NCBI RefSeq assembly: GCF_958295425.1
Contig: NC_081145.1
Coordinates: 12,869,099 to 12,933,098, forward strand
DNA length: 64,000 nucleotides
DNA from: Solea solea
Taxonomy: Eukaryota > Chordata > Actinopteri > Pleuronectiformes > Soleidae
Reading direction: 5' to 3'
In this document: positions 1-32,336 of the stretch, piece by piece
Position numbering within the stretch: the first letter of the stretch is position 1
Layout: each line of letters opens with the position of its first letter
Notes under the pieces: generated by a model
What the model saw: only the letters and a program-made list of their open reading frames with translations
Told to the model about the DNA's origin: nothing
Database searches by the model: none
Translations under genes and position numbers: made by a program

Positions 1-1845
1 AGATTCCATAGTGTTAGTCGTTTTCATTACCAACTCCTCTGACTCTGCCGTTCAACACATACTGCTAGATCTTGACTCCGAACTACTAGAGGTAATGTAC
101 TCTGCTTAAATTACCAACGTCGGCTCATGCTGTCCTTCAGTCTGGCATATTAAAGCAAGGTCTTATTTTTAGGTGTCCTGTGTGTCTGAAAGTCCAGCGA
201 AGGATGTGAGAAGTGTCGCAGTGTACCTGTATTCTCTGACCGTGAGGAGGCCTGCTGTTCATGTTGAATTAGCAGGGACAGTATCTTACCAGGTGCCTGT
301 TGGAACGCCTCAGACGGCGCAGTTCTCATACAAACTCCCCCTCACTGCCTTCATCAGGTGACAAAGTCTGCCTTTGTTTAGATGTTGAATGTGCACAGAC
401 CTGCATGAGTGGCTGACTGTAGTTTCACATTTGCTTGCAGGCCGTTGACGGTGTCCACAGAGGAGTATGGAACAATGTGGCTGGCCTTCTCTCATGATAC
501 GAAGCAGAATCTGACTCTGATAGATGATGGTCAAGAACCTCTGGTCGCCACTCTCAATGTGTTGAGGAAGAAACTTCAGCTTCATGTCGTGGAAGTTATA
601 GGTAAACAGGCATTTATCTGCTGTGCTCTGGTGCTTGCCTCAACATGTTCAGCATTAGAATACTGTGATGAATTCATTGTGATAACTATAGTAGTTAGAA
701 GGCTTCACCATAGATCAGTCACCACCTTAGTAGTTTAAACACAGGTTCATTTTAACTTGAAGTCATTCATTATTATCCTGCGACCTGAGGAATTCATTAT
801 CATTTTTATTTCACTTCTGCACTACATTACTAGTAATGGCAGTATTAGATATTCATGTGAAGGAAGTTGGCAAAGCTATGTTTTTATATCATAAAAAAGG
901 TTATTATAGTCTTACAGAACAGGAATGAGACACAAAATGAATGGTGAGCTAGTGGACGATAAACAACAAGGAATTTTACACCACAGATTTTAATCAGTGT
1001 AATACAATTGTTGTTTATCCATTTTAAGGGTAAAGGTATGTAACAGATACAAGGGTAAGAAGACAATTACTGTTAATAACAAAACTATTTTAGATATATA
1101 TGTGACGTTATTTTTTTGCTGTGTCTTCTATCTGAAAACGGGCTCTGTCAAGCAATACTATCAGACCTGACTGAGGGAGCGTTTGTGTGTATACAGCGGC
1201 AGACTAGGCCAAGAAGCATTTATCCAGTCAAACATCTGTTTTTTTTAACAGTGTTATTTACTTTTTAAACATTTCTCATGCCCACTTGTTTGTGTTTTCA
1301 GTCTCCAACCTGTTTGCAGCTGTCTCGCGTTACTAGCACAATGTTGCTGTTGCCTCTGTCTGTCTTGACATAAAACAAATCACTTCCTGTGTGCAGCCTT
1401 GGAATGTAACCGGGCGACACAAGATCGAAAACACTGCTTCACTGAGAATCAGAGAGAGTTGTGTGAACTCATTTGATAGTGGTTTGAATGTATATATTAA
1501 TTCATTCATACATAAATGAAAATATATTTTGTTTTATAAACAAATGAACAAGTATAAATACCTATAGAAGGTAAAATAGACACAAAAAGGCATCATATTA
1601 CACTAAGATGTGCTCTTACTCATGGATTATTGCTGCTCTAGGGGTTACTACTATGGATTGTAACCGTTATCATTTTGCCCTCAGGCGTGGAAGGAATTTT
1701 AGCTTGCAAGCTCCTGCAGGATCAGCCTTGTCTGATGCATTTTCGCGTGCACGAGGGTGCACTGGCTGTGTGGCTGCGCTCTCCAGTCCCCGACCTGCCC
1801 GACTGCCTCATCTACCACTGCCAGCGAGCTTTACAGGAGCACTGA
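1..1845 (+). CDS. ap4e1: AP-4 complex subunit epsilon-1, C-terminal part (5' cut off by window)
   Basis: Epsilon is a large subunit of the AP-4 adaptor, which sorts cargo into vesicles at the trans-Golgi network; this part is the C-terminal appendage (ear). Four coding exons are visible: 1-91 (reading frame from base 2), 173-357, 441-601 and 1685-1845, joined by GT-AG introns with matching phases and giving 198 codons plus TGA. The end reads ...LACKLLQDQPCLMHFRVH and closes with CQRALQEH, and the exon before has WLAFSHDTKQNLTL; both resemble what I know of the vertebrate AP4E1 tail. The neighbour is aromatase, as in human 15q21. A polyadenylation signal AATAAA at 3251-3256 would give a 3' UTR of about 1.4 kb. 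Identity is from recognition of the tail plus synteny, not from a search. Confidence 0.85.
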
Positions 1846-4044
1846 GCTACGGCTGCACCACTGCAGTGACACCAGTGAGCAACCAGACCCTGAACTACTG
1901 AAGAGGAAGTCACACAGAGCTGGAGAGCAAGGACACAAAGGGAAACAGTTGATGTTAGACATTATCATCCCACATCTCTTTCCTCTTCCACCATTAGCTA
2001 CGCAGCAGGATTTGATTGTCCATCAGTCAGTGGTTTTACTGATAGTCTAATGAACATATCACAGAATCACAACAGTTGTAATCATGGCAGGTCATAATCT
2101 CAGCGGGGAAAGAGTTCATTAACCGTGATATTAAAACAGTGTTTGTTGTTTCCAAAGAAACACTAATGTCTTTGGATGATGACAGGGCTCCAGAATGACT
2201 TGAAACCTTTCATGCCGACGATATTGTTGAGTGACATACAGTAAAGACCGAGCATGTAAATGTAAGTATAAAGGATGAAATAATGACATGTCATTAGTGC
2301 CTTCGGTATAAATGCTACACAATGAGAGAAATACCATGAAATAGAAAAAGGGATGAAAAAGGGCATATAGGGTAAATTTTACATTTGGTACTGTTACTGC
2401 TGACTAAACCTTTCATGTTCATTAACATACAAGTAGAGTCGAGCAATCCTGTTTAAAATACACTGAAACTAAAACTGGATTTATTAGGTTTTAGGAGTAG
2501 GAATATCTTGTATTGTACAAATATAGGATAATTTGTAGCCCTGTGATGGACTGAATGAATGAATGGACACCATCAGTAATGTAGTTTTGTTTTTAAGGGG
2601 ATGCTGTTTGCTTCCTTGTTTGTCTTCAACATGGTGATGACATTAATCCCCAGCTGTAGCCGCTTCACTCATTCATATTTCTTCTTAAACACTGTTCTGA
2701 GGATGTCGCTCTACACGATGTCCATATCCTCCATTCATCACTGAGGTGTTTTGTCGATGCTGCCCTCAATTGTGATCGTCTATGCACTCGTGTTTCTAGT
2801 TTGTCAGTTACAGTTGTCAGTGAGAGTTGTTTTCATTGTTATTATCATTATTATTATTGTTATATTTTTCTATCAATGCAGTATTGCAAACATATTTATC
2901 AAGAGTTATATTCTTACAGAAAATATTTTATATAAATTGATTTGAAATCAATCGCTGTGCTTCACGTACTGTTTTGACTGCGCTGCACCAGTTTTCAGTT
3001 TGGATAACATGTCTCATCCTGTTTTATTTCATTTATCCCAAAGGGAAAGTTTACCGTCACCTTTTTTTTGCTCTCTTTTGTTGGTCTAAAAAACAACAAC
3101 AATGTGACACTAACAAAGCGTCTGAAACGCAACTTTAACTGAAGGCCTTATGTTTTAATGCCAAGATGGCATGTTTGATTTGTGCCTGTGGTACAGAAAG
3201 AAATGGAATTGTTTCTTTGAGTGCCTGACGCTACATTCTAGTAAGTTTTCAATAAACTCAACACATGCAATTCAACTTGATTTTGAGTCAGTGTGTGTGT
3301 GTGTTTGTGTGTGTGTCCCATATAGGCTGTAAAGTACTGGACTTTATGGCAAAGAGGTGTCTCTCTCTCATACTGGTTTTAGTATTTGCGACATGGAAAC
3401 ATTTTAAGTCAATATACTATGAGTGTTATAAAGAGACAATTTCCCACTTAAATTGCAGTAGTAACTACATCTGTTGTTTTGGTTTCCCTTTTGGACAATC
3501 CACCTTTAAATGCACATTTCTCAGTCTTTGAAGAGGAAAAAAAGTTTATCAATTGTAAATTTGTAGAGAAAGACAGCAAATAATGGTCAACAAAAAAAGA
3601 AGTTTGCCTCACCTATAATTCACATTATTGCACATGCTACGTATATACATTACATAACATTAGATTACATACATAACTGTGTACTGAAATCACAACTTGA
3701 AATGCTTTGTACTAACACTACTCACTGTGGTTATAGTTAAGACAAAAGTGTGTCTGTGACAAAACATTCTGTATCTACTGTTATCGACCACTGTGACACA
3801 GTAACACTAACTTCATCAACTACTGGTGATTAATATGTACGTGTTGTTTGTGAAACCAAGACAAGGTGGATTCTTTACACCGAGAGCTTGTTGACTGTCT
3901 TTGCTGATTCCTGTATTCACTGTAGTCTTTAAAGCTCACTTCTCACTTCAAATCTGCTGTAATACATAACTGCTGTTTTCTGGCATAAAGAAAGTAAGGC
4001 AAATACGATGGAACAATAACGTTCTTATCAAGCTTGACTGGTTT
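1846..4044. other. ap4e1 3' UTR and intergenic DNA to cyp19a1b
   Basis: No coding exon could be supported here. The left 1.4 kb is probably ap4e1 3' UTR, ending after AATAAA at 3251. The stretch 2537-2568 resembles a decayed piece of the SINE found complete at 49656. In human TNFAIP8L3 sits between AP4E1 and CYP19A1; I see no trace of it here. Confidence 0.5.
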
Positions 4045-7000
4045 TCAGGGCTGACTGTATTGAGGTTGTGTGCTGCGAGGGATGAAACGCATGGTCAGGC
4101 TGTGCTTGTCCTCCACAGGCTGCTGCGAGAGGTTGTTGGTCTGCCTGATGCTGTTGAGGGTGCAGCCTTGACGAGGACACACCGTGTAGCGCGACAACAG
4201 AGTGACCAAGATGACCTTCATCATCACCATGGCGATGTGTTTACCCACACAGGAACGAGGCCCGCAGCCAAAGGGCTGAAAGAAACGACTGGGCACCTGC
4301 CAGACAGAGAAGGAAGTGGTTTGTTTGTTTGTTTGTTTGTTTGCTTTTTCCAGAATCACATATTGCTGCATGACTCACAGTTTTGTCAAAGTTCAACAGG
4401 CTGAACTCTTTGGGTTGAGGGAAGAATTCAGTCTTATGCATCAGGCCAATGTTGAGGATGATGTTTGTTCCCTTCCTGATTTTTGTGCCTTTAATGACGT
4501 CATCTTCCAGAGCTTTTCTCATTGTGAAATCGACAACTGGATGAAACCTCATAGACTCATTGATGAAGTTCTCCAGCACATTCAGGCTTTGATAATTCAT
4601 TTTTTCTGCACCTTTTTCACCTGGAAACAAGAAAATTACAGCATTTTTTTTTTTAGAACAGTGTAGTATTCAGCTGGTGTAATAAAATCACTCATCAGTC
4701 ATTCACTCACTCCAGACAGTGTTCATCTCCTCCACTATTCTCTGCTCCACATCTGGGTTTTGTTTCAGCAGCATCAGCATGAAGAAGAGACTGATGGAAA
4801 GTGTGTCCGGGCCTGCGATCACCATCTCCAGCACACACTGCCTTACGTTATCTGCTGTGAGCTCTCCGTGGTTCTGTTACACGGACAAATGAAGGTAAGG
4901 AGAACACGACAAACACAGACGTTATCTGCACAGTAACTCTGTGACACAGGTAGTTCAGACCTGAATACTGACTCACCTGTGCAAGGATGAGCTCCGTCGC
5001 AAAGTCGAGATCATCATCCAACTTCTCCGTGTCATGAATCATTTGTCTTTTCATTTCTAGAAGGCTCTCCATGGCGTCTTGCAGTTCTTGGCTGTTAAAG
5101 TTCAGAAAGCATCACAGTTGAAGAAATTCCACACCAAATGTTGCTTCACTGGTGAGTGTGAGGATCTTACGCTGCTCTCTTGTGCTTGTTGTACAGCCAT
5201 CCAATCTTGAAGAATATGTCAGGCTTGATAAGAACAGCTTGCCATGTCTCAAAGTAGTTGTGGATTTTCATCAGCAAGTCCTTCTCTGAGACACCATAAA
5301 TAAAAATATTAATATACAATTATATTGTAATGAAATTCTATCAACATTTTCAAATCACAGGAGGCCCAATGTTTTTCAAAGCCAAGATGTGTGTCAAAAT
5401 ATCATTTTACATTAAATGACTGTCTTGATCTATACACATCTTATTCTACGGACTAAAGAGAACATCTTTGTGTCTCACAGACCTGCACAAATATCACAGA
5501 GTAATCATTTTACATATGTGTTTCAAGATTAATGATGTGATATATACCTCTGATATCGTGAATCATATCGCAATTTCTGTTAAAAATAATCGCAATTTAA
5601 ACATTTTTTCACAATCCTTCCTATAAGAAACTGAATGTGAATATTAACTGGCAGGAAATAATAAGTCTGAGTGAAGATGTTCCAGACTCTGCACATGCAG
5701 CTGACCGTTAAGTGGCACCCTGAGGAACAGCCTGTTGGAGATGTCCACGACGATGGCTCTCAACAGATTGAGAGCGTCCACGTGACCGGAGGGGTCGGTC
5801 ATCTCCTGCAGGCCGTCCAGGTGTTTAGCAGTGGAGCTCAGACAGACCGCCACTGTCCTCTGGATGGTGGGGCCTGTCAGGGCTGAGAAACAGCAGGACA
5901 ACGATTCAGGGATTCAACCGTCAACCGATATGAATGTAGAGTTTGCTTTGTTTTGCCACATCTGTAGTAATCACTTACCTTTATAGAAATATGTCCTCAC
6001 TTTTCTCCAGAGTGGGACATCACTGTTGAAGATGACACCCCTCCCTTCCATCCCAACACACCTCAGACCTTTTGTGCTTCCAAATCTGGCAGTGTAGTGA
6101 GCACTCTTCAGCACATGATACACCTCTGTAGATCTGTAGGTGAAGCCAGACTGTTATTATTTCATTATAATTTCATTATAATGAACTATCATGACATGTA
6201 CTGTCAGATTCTCCATGCCTGGTATCTCAGTAGAACTTGCCTGCTAAAAATGAGGGTCTCCTCACCATTAATCCACACCCGCACCATGCTGCCATATTTG
6301 TTGTTGTAATAGTTGCTTGCTGTTCCAATTCCAGTCCAGATGAATCTGATGTAGGAGAGAAAGGGACCCAGTCCTGCCAAGAAGGATGGACCTAGAAGAA
6401 AGAAGTAGGTGTATTCAACATAATAGTTCTCTATTATTAGGAAGCATCAGGTTTGTTGACATGACTTTGAATTAGATATTGAATTCATCAAGTCTGTGCT
6501 CTGATGTTGATATGATAGGGGCATCATCACCAGTAGGTCCAATCCAGCCTCCTGGATGAATTTGTGAAAGACTTTATTTTTCAGTTCCAGATGCCTGTAA
6601 ATGTTAACTTAATGTACTTAAAGGCATAATGTTGTTGAAATTGCGCTTAGTTTCTCAAGAAATGTCAGGTTTTTAATAATATGTTTTTGTAAAAAGATAC
6701 TTCATTAAACGTAAAACAAAGGGAAAAAATGTTGTTGTTAATAGGTTATTATGCTACTGGTCCGGCCCACTTGAGATTAAATTGTGCTGTATGTGGCCCC
6801 TGAACTTGCAAAAACCTGCAAAAAATAAGGTGGTAAACACATTCTTCCTGTTTTCTTGTGACATCTGTCTGCTTGCACCAGTCTTCACAATCTTGTGATA
6901 AAGCCAAAGCTTTGGTCTCTCACCTGGTATGTGTGACAACCGGTTTGTGCAGCTCCAAACAGTGTAGAGCAGCAGAAGAACAAGAAGCAGCAAGACCGTG

Positions 7001-7080
7001 ACCTCAGACACCGTGTTCACCTCCATGGGGCCGATGTTAAGCATCTCCAGCGGCAGCATCCCCTTCATAAGTCCTGCCAT
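4045..7080 (-). CDS. cyp19a1b: Aromatase (cytochrome P450 19A1), brain-type paralogue
   Basis: Aromatase converts androgens to oestrogens in the endoplasmic reticulum membrane, taking electrons from P450 reductase. Nine coding exons on the minus strand: 6924-7080, 6241-6391, 5979-6133, 5706-5882, 5171-5285, 4977-5091, 4711-4873, 4379-4620, 4045-4296; they join to 508 codons plus stop, near the usual 490-520. An N-terminal membrane anchor lies at about residues 20-40. The I-helix motif AGPDT is at 310-314, the ExxR pair at E366/R369, and the haem loop [10 protein letters not shown] at 434-443 with ligand Cys441. Calling it brain-type rests on remembered paralogue differences (for example [33 protein letters not shown]) and on a promoter ERE; the gonadal copy is the alternative. 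Intron 2, between exons 6241-6391 and 5979-6133, has a GC donor. The ATG at 7078-7080 is the first in frame and precedes the anchor. Confidence 0.9.
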
Positions 7081-7591
7081 TGTACAGACACACCTGCACT
7101 GGCTCAGTTCGTCCTCTAACAACCTGCAGGTCGAGTCTGACTTGTGTTCCTACAGCTTCAAAACGCGAAATTAAATCTCTGGACAACCTTCCTTTTAATC
7201 CTAACTGATACTTTTGTCCTTCAGTGCTCACACGCAACGGATCCCTGGTGCACATGGAAACCAAAATACACCCACATAAAGCTTAACGACAAACTGTGTC
7301 AGTAACTCAGTGGAAACATTAGAACACAGATTTTACATATAACATTATTTTCCTTACGTTCAATAATGTCAGTAATTTGCTTTTAATTTAACAAAAGTCA
7401 CTAGAGAATTAATGAATGTTAGTGAGTCAATTTTCCCTCCTTACCGTGCTCAAAGGGAAGCTATAAAATGTAAGTTAATGCCCAACTACGTCAAATTACA
7501 GATGAATCTGTCAGTTCAAAAAAAGGAGAGGAAAACACTTCCAATATCCACTTCTTCAATAAGTAATTATCAAGTGATCAGTGAAACTTAC

Positions 7592-7645
7592 TTTGCTTCA
7601 CCCACTGGATTTCAGAGATGACATTCTTCCACCAAATAAATCACA
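7592..7645 (-). other. Putative non-coding first exon of cyp19a1b
   Basis: Reading the minus strand, a TATAAA at 7670-7675 is followed about 30 bases on by the likely start of transcription. A strong donor (CAAA|GTAAGT) lies at 7592. Teleost brain aromatase genes are reported to have an untranslated first exon, so I infer one here. The right edge is approximate and the acceptor that joins it to the ATG exon is not resolved. Confidence 0.4.
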
Positions 7646-7669
7646 GTGTGATCCAAGTGTTTATAAAGC

Positions 7670-7675
7670 CTTGGT
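7670..7675 (-). promoter_or_regulatory. TATA box of cyp19a1b (putative)
   Basis: The minus strand reads TATAAA within GGCTTTATAAACACTTGG. It lies about 590 bases upstream of the aromatase ATG and about 260 bases downstream of the oestrogen response element at 7934, an order that fits known teleost brain aromatase promoters. Confidence 0.5.
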
Positions 7676-7933
7676 TTTAAACCTTCACCTCACTGGTTGC
7701 TTAGAAACATTGCCACTTTGTGGTCTCAAGTACCTTCACATGGCAGAACACTGCAAGGAACCACACACCGATTCAAAAAGAATAAAGTGTTTTTTCTGCA
7801 GAACGCTTTCATGGTTTTCTTCTTTTTTTATTTTCAAAGATCAGCTTCACATTTTAATTTGCCCAAAAGAAAGAAAATCCCATTCTCCAGCTTGTCAACC
7901 ATGGAAGCTTTTTAAGAGGAAGTTAATTAGCTG

Positions 7934-7946
7934 GGTCAGACTGACC
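7934..7946. promoter_or_regulatory. Perfect palindromic oestrogen response element
   Basis: The sequence GGTCAGACTGACC is an exact GGTCAnnnTGACC palindrome, the binding site of oestrogen receptor dimers. It lies in the divergent interval between cyp19a1b (-) and gldn (+), about 260 bases upstream of the TATA box of cyp19a1b and about 920 bases upstream of the gldn ATG. Oestrogen induction through a promoter ERE is well established for teleost cyp19a1b. Function at this copy is inferred. Confidence 0.75.
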
Positions 7947-8397
7947 TGTGACAAAGGGAGTGGAGAATTACTCTGCAGCTTGAATGAGCCAACTGGTGAC
8001 AGAGAAATCTTATCTTCAACATCTGAAAAGCTCAGCCTTTATGTGGAAATGGCGTTCACACTTTTTTTGGTTGTTTTGTTAACATCTGAAATCATACATT
8101 CGAACTTAATTAGAAAAAAAGCAGTTTATGCAGATGGGTATTGTGCGTCTAATGAGCTTCCCTTCAGGCTCAGCACTTCTGAATAGCTGTTATATTGCTA
8201 AACAAGATACTGGCCGCACATTTGAGGCTTTAGGGAAGCTGCTTTCATTCTAAATTGGCTGAAAAACTTCATTCACTCTAACAATGAAGCTGGAATAATT
8301 AGGGAAAATATGCAACATTGATTCTTTATTGGGAAATTCATTTTTTAGTTAGATTATCAACATCAAAACGTTTCATGAAAAGAGATTTCAAAGGATT

Positions 8398-8458
8398 TAC
8401 ACACACGCACGCACACACACACACACACACACAGACACACACAGACACACACACACAG
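8398..8458. repeat. (AC)n microsatellite
   Basis: An AC dinucleotide run with AG interruptions, between cyp19a1b and gldn. The rest of 7947-8867 holds no coding exon that I can support. Confidence 0.9.
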
Positions 8459-8867
8459 AAAGCACACTGAAAGCTCCTTTGTGAATCCAAAGAATGATCC
8501 CTTTGTCCACAACTTATTTATTCCACTTCCATATAATTCTGTGTAGAGCACTGATGACAATAATTGAGAAGAAGAGCACTAGAGAGATGTGGGGCAGTCA
8601 TTCTGGAAATATGTCCATGAGCTGCTTCTAAATCAAGCAAGTGTGCAGGCAGACGTTACTGTAACTGTTTCCCAGATGCTTGTTGTTGTGCAATTCATCA
8701 TGTGGTTTCCTCAGTATAGTTTCAGACAGATTGTGACATGCCTCTGCAACAGATTGAGCTGAGTTTCCCACTGACGTATCATCTGTTGGCAGGTGTTCAG
8801 ATATGTGCTTGTGAACTTCAGATCCCACATCACTCCTCAGTAGAGAATAAGGAACCAAGCCACAGAC

Positions 8868-17872
<9,005 letters not shown>

Positions 17873-19904
17873 AATTACCCAAAAACAATCTTGTAAAATT
17901 AGCATTAAAATGATTTTTGAAACCTCTTACAGAAGTTACTGCATTTTATATTTTTTGGAATTACTGTGTGATGATCTATTGAGTACCGAGTAATGACCAC
18001 ATGGTTTGATATGAAGAAATGCATGGCTTACACCTTGCATCACACAAACAGGGGACAATTATTTTTTGAGGTTTATGGAGTTGCAACTGATTTTGCCAAA
18101 AAAAGAAAGATTCTGTTCTTATTATGGGTGTATAACAAAGTAATTTGCCAAATTTTGCTCTCACGTATAAGCATATTATTTGTGGTAATTAGTACATATG
18201 GTATGTACAAAACCAAAACAAATGAACAAAAAAGGAGCAAAGGGTTTTAGCAGAGTGACATAAGGTAGCACAGGTTCCATGTTTCAATGTTTGCCACGGT
18301 AAATATTAAAATAATTAAAAATAATTAAAAATATTAAAGAAATGTGTTTGTCTTATGTTAATCTGAGTTGGTTGTTTTTGCTGATCTATACTGTCACTGT
18401 GTGTCACACTCTGACAAAAGTTAACAGGGTCACTTGAGATGGTTCAGATAACATGGTTAACCTGGCTGCATTAAAGTAATATTATGATCATTCATACTAG
18501 ATGGTTATTTATTTTATTTTAATTAATAATCCACAGACTTACAGTGGGGAAAAAAAAACCTAGTTACACAGTGTGTATTACTTTGTTTGCTTAAATAAAT
18601 GTCATATTTTACTGCCAAAAAGTGAGTGCTTAATGTTATCCTGGTGAAAACCATGTAAGTTTGTGAAAATCAGAAGTGAAATAGTACAATTATATGATAC
18701 TCAATTAAAAGTGCCACTATAGTGATCACATTTTAAAAGAGTACAAAAGGTTCAAGGACATACATCTCAAAAGGAACACGTTTGCTAATTACAGTACAAC
18801 AATAAAATAACGTCCAAAACTTTTTTTAAATTATTAAAATCTTGAAAAAAATACAATGACCTCAATACACGGAAATGATATGAATTAAAATGGAATGAAA
18901 ACCTTTAACTTTCCACATCTGGTGTCAACTTGAGTCTAAAGTTATTATTACCATTATTTAGTATTAGGAGGAGGAGTCTACACATTTACGAGCACCAGCA
19001 ATGCCCCCCTCTTGTAAATTAGTAGATCTCCAAAAGTCTGGATGGTTGTGATTTGCATAGACAGCCTCCATGTTGTTCTACCAATGAGCTAGTGTTACCC
19101 GTAGCGGATGCTATCTGGTTAGCCGTGGAAACGACCTAGTTTCCAACCGCTAGCATTAGCGTTACATCATTGTGGGTCGTGTCTATAGACCGTATGGTCG
19201 TGTCCCACTTGGGAAACGACAGCCCAAAGACGACATTGTGTACCAGTCTGTAAAAGTAAATACGGGGACTGGAGAATGTGACGGGCTGACCTGTAAAACT
19301 CCAACAACATATCGGAGCGGCAGTGACCTAGCACATTTGTTTTTCTGGAGGGGGTGTTGCAAGACCCGAACGGTTTCATCGTGCCTTGTGAGTAAAACTA
19401 GCTTGTCAATTACACATTAATGCCTTAACATTTACAGTAACAATGCTACAAATAAACTAGCCACTCTGCTCAACGGCTGGACAGTAGTGGACATCTGTCC
19501 TACTGGGGTCGTTTGCCACTTCTACGAGAGACTATTTAGTCAGCTCTGCTCTGGGCCTAGCTTCGGTAGCCAACAGTCATTTGTTTATTTAACCTAGCTA
19601 GCGAGCTGCGTTGTTTATCTGACACTGTCTTATTAACGTTAGTTAAAACCAGGAACCACACCGAATGACTTAATTCCTGAGTACAAATAAATTGGATATA
19701 CGATATTTGTTGCTGATTTGGCAAATTTGTATTTCATGACCTAACTTGCTAATGCTAACAGTGACGTAGAAGTTACGAAATGTTCAGCCCTCCCTGCTAT
19801 CAATGCAGAGAGGGAGCCACCGTGTAACTGAGCCAACTCCTGTTTGTGTTTGTACCATGTTAACATTAAGTTCATTTCCAGGGTTTTGAGTCAAAAGAAG
19901 AAAT
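17873..19904. other. gldn 3' UTR and clpx upstream region
   Basis: 17873-18960 is AT-rich with no coding signal. 18960-19900 is less AT-rich and contains the probable clpx promoter and 5' UTR. The open frames at 19172-19420 lack a plausible start and any recognisable family, so I do not call a gene there. Confidence 0.5.
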
Positions 19905-27911
<8,007 letters not shown>

Positions 27912-29936
27912 ACATCATGTTAAACATTTTCAGCTAAAGACGACGCTGCCTGAAATCTTAAGATTAATATGAATCATTGGATACCAACTGTTGGTTTTCT
28001 TGTAGCCCCCTGACAAATGTGTGGTGTGTAGTGGTAAAGAAGGTTGTTGGTTCTCTCTGAGGATTGTTATCATGATTAACAAATTATAATAGTGTAACAA
28101 CCTTTGGTCCACTGCATCAATGTTAATTAATTAGTGGTGCACTCACATGGTGGACCTTTATAAAATATTTCAATCTCTGGGGATTGTGAACTTTTTTATC
28201 TATATACAGATAAGGCTATTTTATTCATGAATGGATGTGTAGCTAGTTATTTGTTTTTTTTTCTTTTTGTGGTGATGGGCTGCAATGGGAAAGGAAGCAA
28301 ATGGAAAGCAAACTATGGGATCACACTGTACACTTATACGTGGGCTGCTTAGAAAGTGTAGATGTGACATTACCATGTCCGATAATGCCTTATGTCATGA
28401 AGGCATAATATTCCACAAGCACATCAATATTTTTGATGTGTTCTTCTTTACACCATTGTTATAATGGTGCCCACAGTGAAATAAGGCTGTAAATGTTGAG
28501 CTACACTGCTTAGGTAACATTTGTAAGCCGTTTGTATGACATGACCTCTAAATAGGAGAACATATTTTGAAGTGTAATGCACCAGCATACTAAACAATAC
28601 AATTACAAAACAATTACCTTTTTTAAAAAAAACAGCCGGAATGGTTATGCTTTAAGTATTTGTCTTCCTCCTTTAACCCACCCTTAAGGGAATGTACATG
28701 TGTTTACTCACAGACCTCCGTTCTCACAGGATCAGTTCAGAAGACTGTTTGACAGGGCAGGAAACTGAAGCGTTAATGAATCGTCCTGTTATTATTTTAG
28801 TAGTTATCCCCCTGTTTTCATGACTCAAGTGTATTTCTTAAACAGATAGTCTAACTGAACTGATTGCCTCTTTCACAGTCAAAACCCACTCTGTTAAACT
28901 CACTTCATTTGCAGTGACATAATATCCTGTTATTTCATAGCACCTCAGTTCACACGTCTGCATTCATGTCTTCACCAAAATGCTCTCTGACTGAACCATG
29001 CTGCTATACTCTTGATGCTGTTTGTGCTTTAGAATGTGATTAAACTAGATCCGTTCTCCTTTTTTTTTGGTTTTATGTTTTTCTTTCTTCCCTCATGCTT
29101 TCCTGTTTTCAGAGGTCTGTTACTGAACCTGTAAACAACCCACGATTGTGTGTCTGGAACTTATTGTTATTGTTTAAAATGAAAATAAAATGTGTATCTC
29201 TGTACAACGTTTGTAATTGGTCTACAACTTGAACTCTTCTGAGGTTAGTACAACGCGTCAGTGCTGAGGCGTATCTTAGTCACCACGCTTGTTAAATAAA
29301 CAAATATGAAAGTGTTGTGCTGCAGTCTTGTGCTGTTGACTTTATGTAATCCGCTAATCTCTGGAACACATCATACCATTGGTTTCCCAATACCTCAGCA
29401 TTTCCCTAATCCCAGTTTAAATCCACAGTGTAATTACAAAGTCAAACTATAGAACTCTGCACCAAAAAATAAAATGTTTAAAGGTCAACAATAATATTTC
29501 TTCATGCAAAAGTACTGAATGTAAAATATTTGGATTTGACAAGTTGATTTACAAATTATTCAAATACTGTACTTTTGTATCGGTGCAGATTTTACTATAC
29601 CATGCTTGTTCTGTATCTATTTCCACACATTGTATCTATTTTTAAGAGCTTGGCTACTACGAGAACAAGAGTCTGAAGTATTATTGGTAAACAACCGCTC
29701 AGACAATGATGTCAGAGGCTTAGTGATGAAGAGGTTTATTGTGAGGATGTCTGTGCCTCAGTCATTAACTCCAAACACTTGTCCATGCTTCAGAGTTCTG
29801 GGGACCACAGAGAAAACAACACACAAAAGGTAAGAAATGACAACAATGCTACAAATATTCAGGCCCAGAAAACCGTTCGCTCAGAAACTCTGGTGGTTCC
29901 GTTGATGTAGGTCGTTTGAGGTTGTGAGTTGTGACC
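27912..29936. other. clpx 3' UTR and intergenic DNA to ubap1l
   Basis: The 3' UTR runs to about 29210 (AATAAA at 29184-29189), then about 700 bases of AT-rich DNA to the ubap1l start. No further coding exon seen. Confidence 0.5.
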
Positions 29937-32291
<2,355 letters not shown>

Positions 32292-32336
32292 AAAAAAAAA
32301 AAAAAAGGATTCATTTTCACATGTACAGTTTGTAAA

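Noticed and set aside
2537..2568. Short match to the SINE body (GCCCTGTGATGGACTG)
   Set aside because: Too short to annotate as an insertion; no target duplication seen.
7581..8186. A 201-residue open frame in the cyp19a1b-gldn interval
   Set aside because: It overlaps the TATA box, ERE and putative first exon of cyp19a1b, has random composition and no known motif.
19172..19420. Open frames upstream of clpx
   Set aside because: No family likeness, and the real clpx start with a matching first exon is at 19905.
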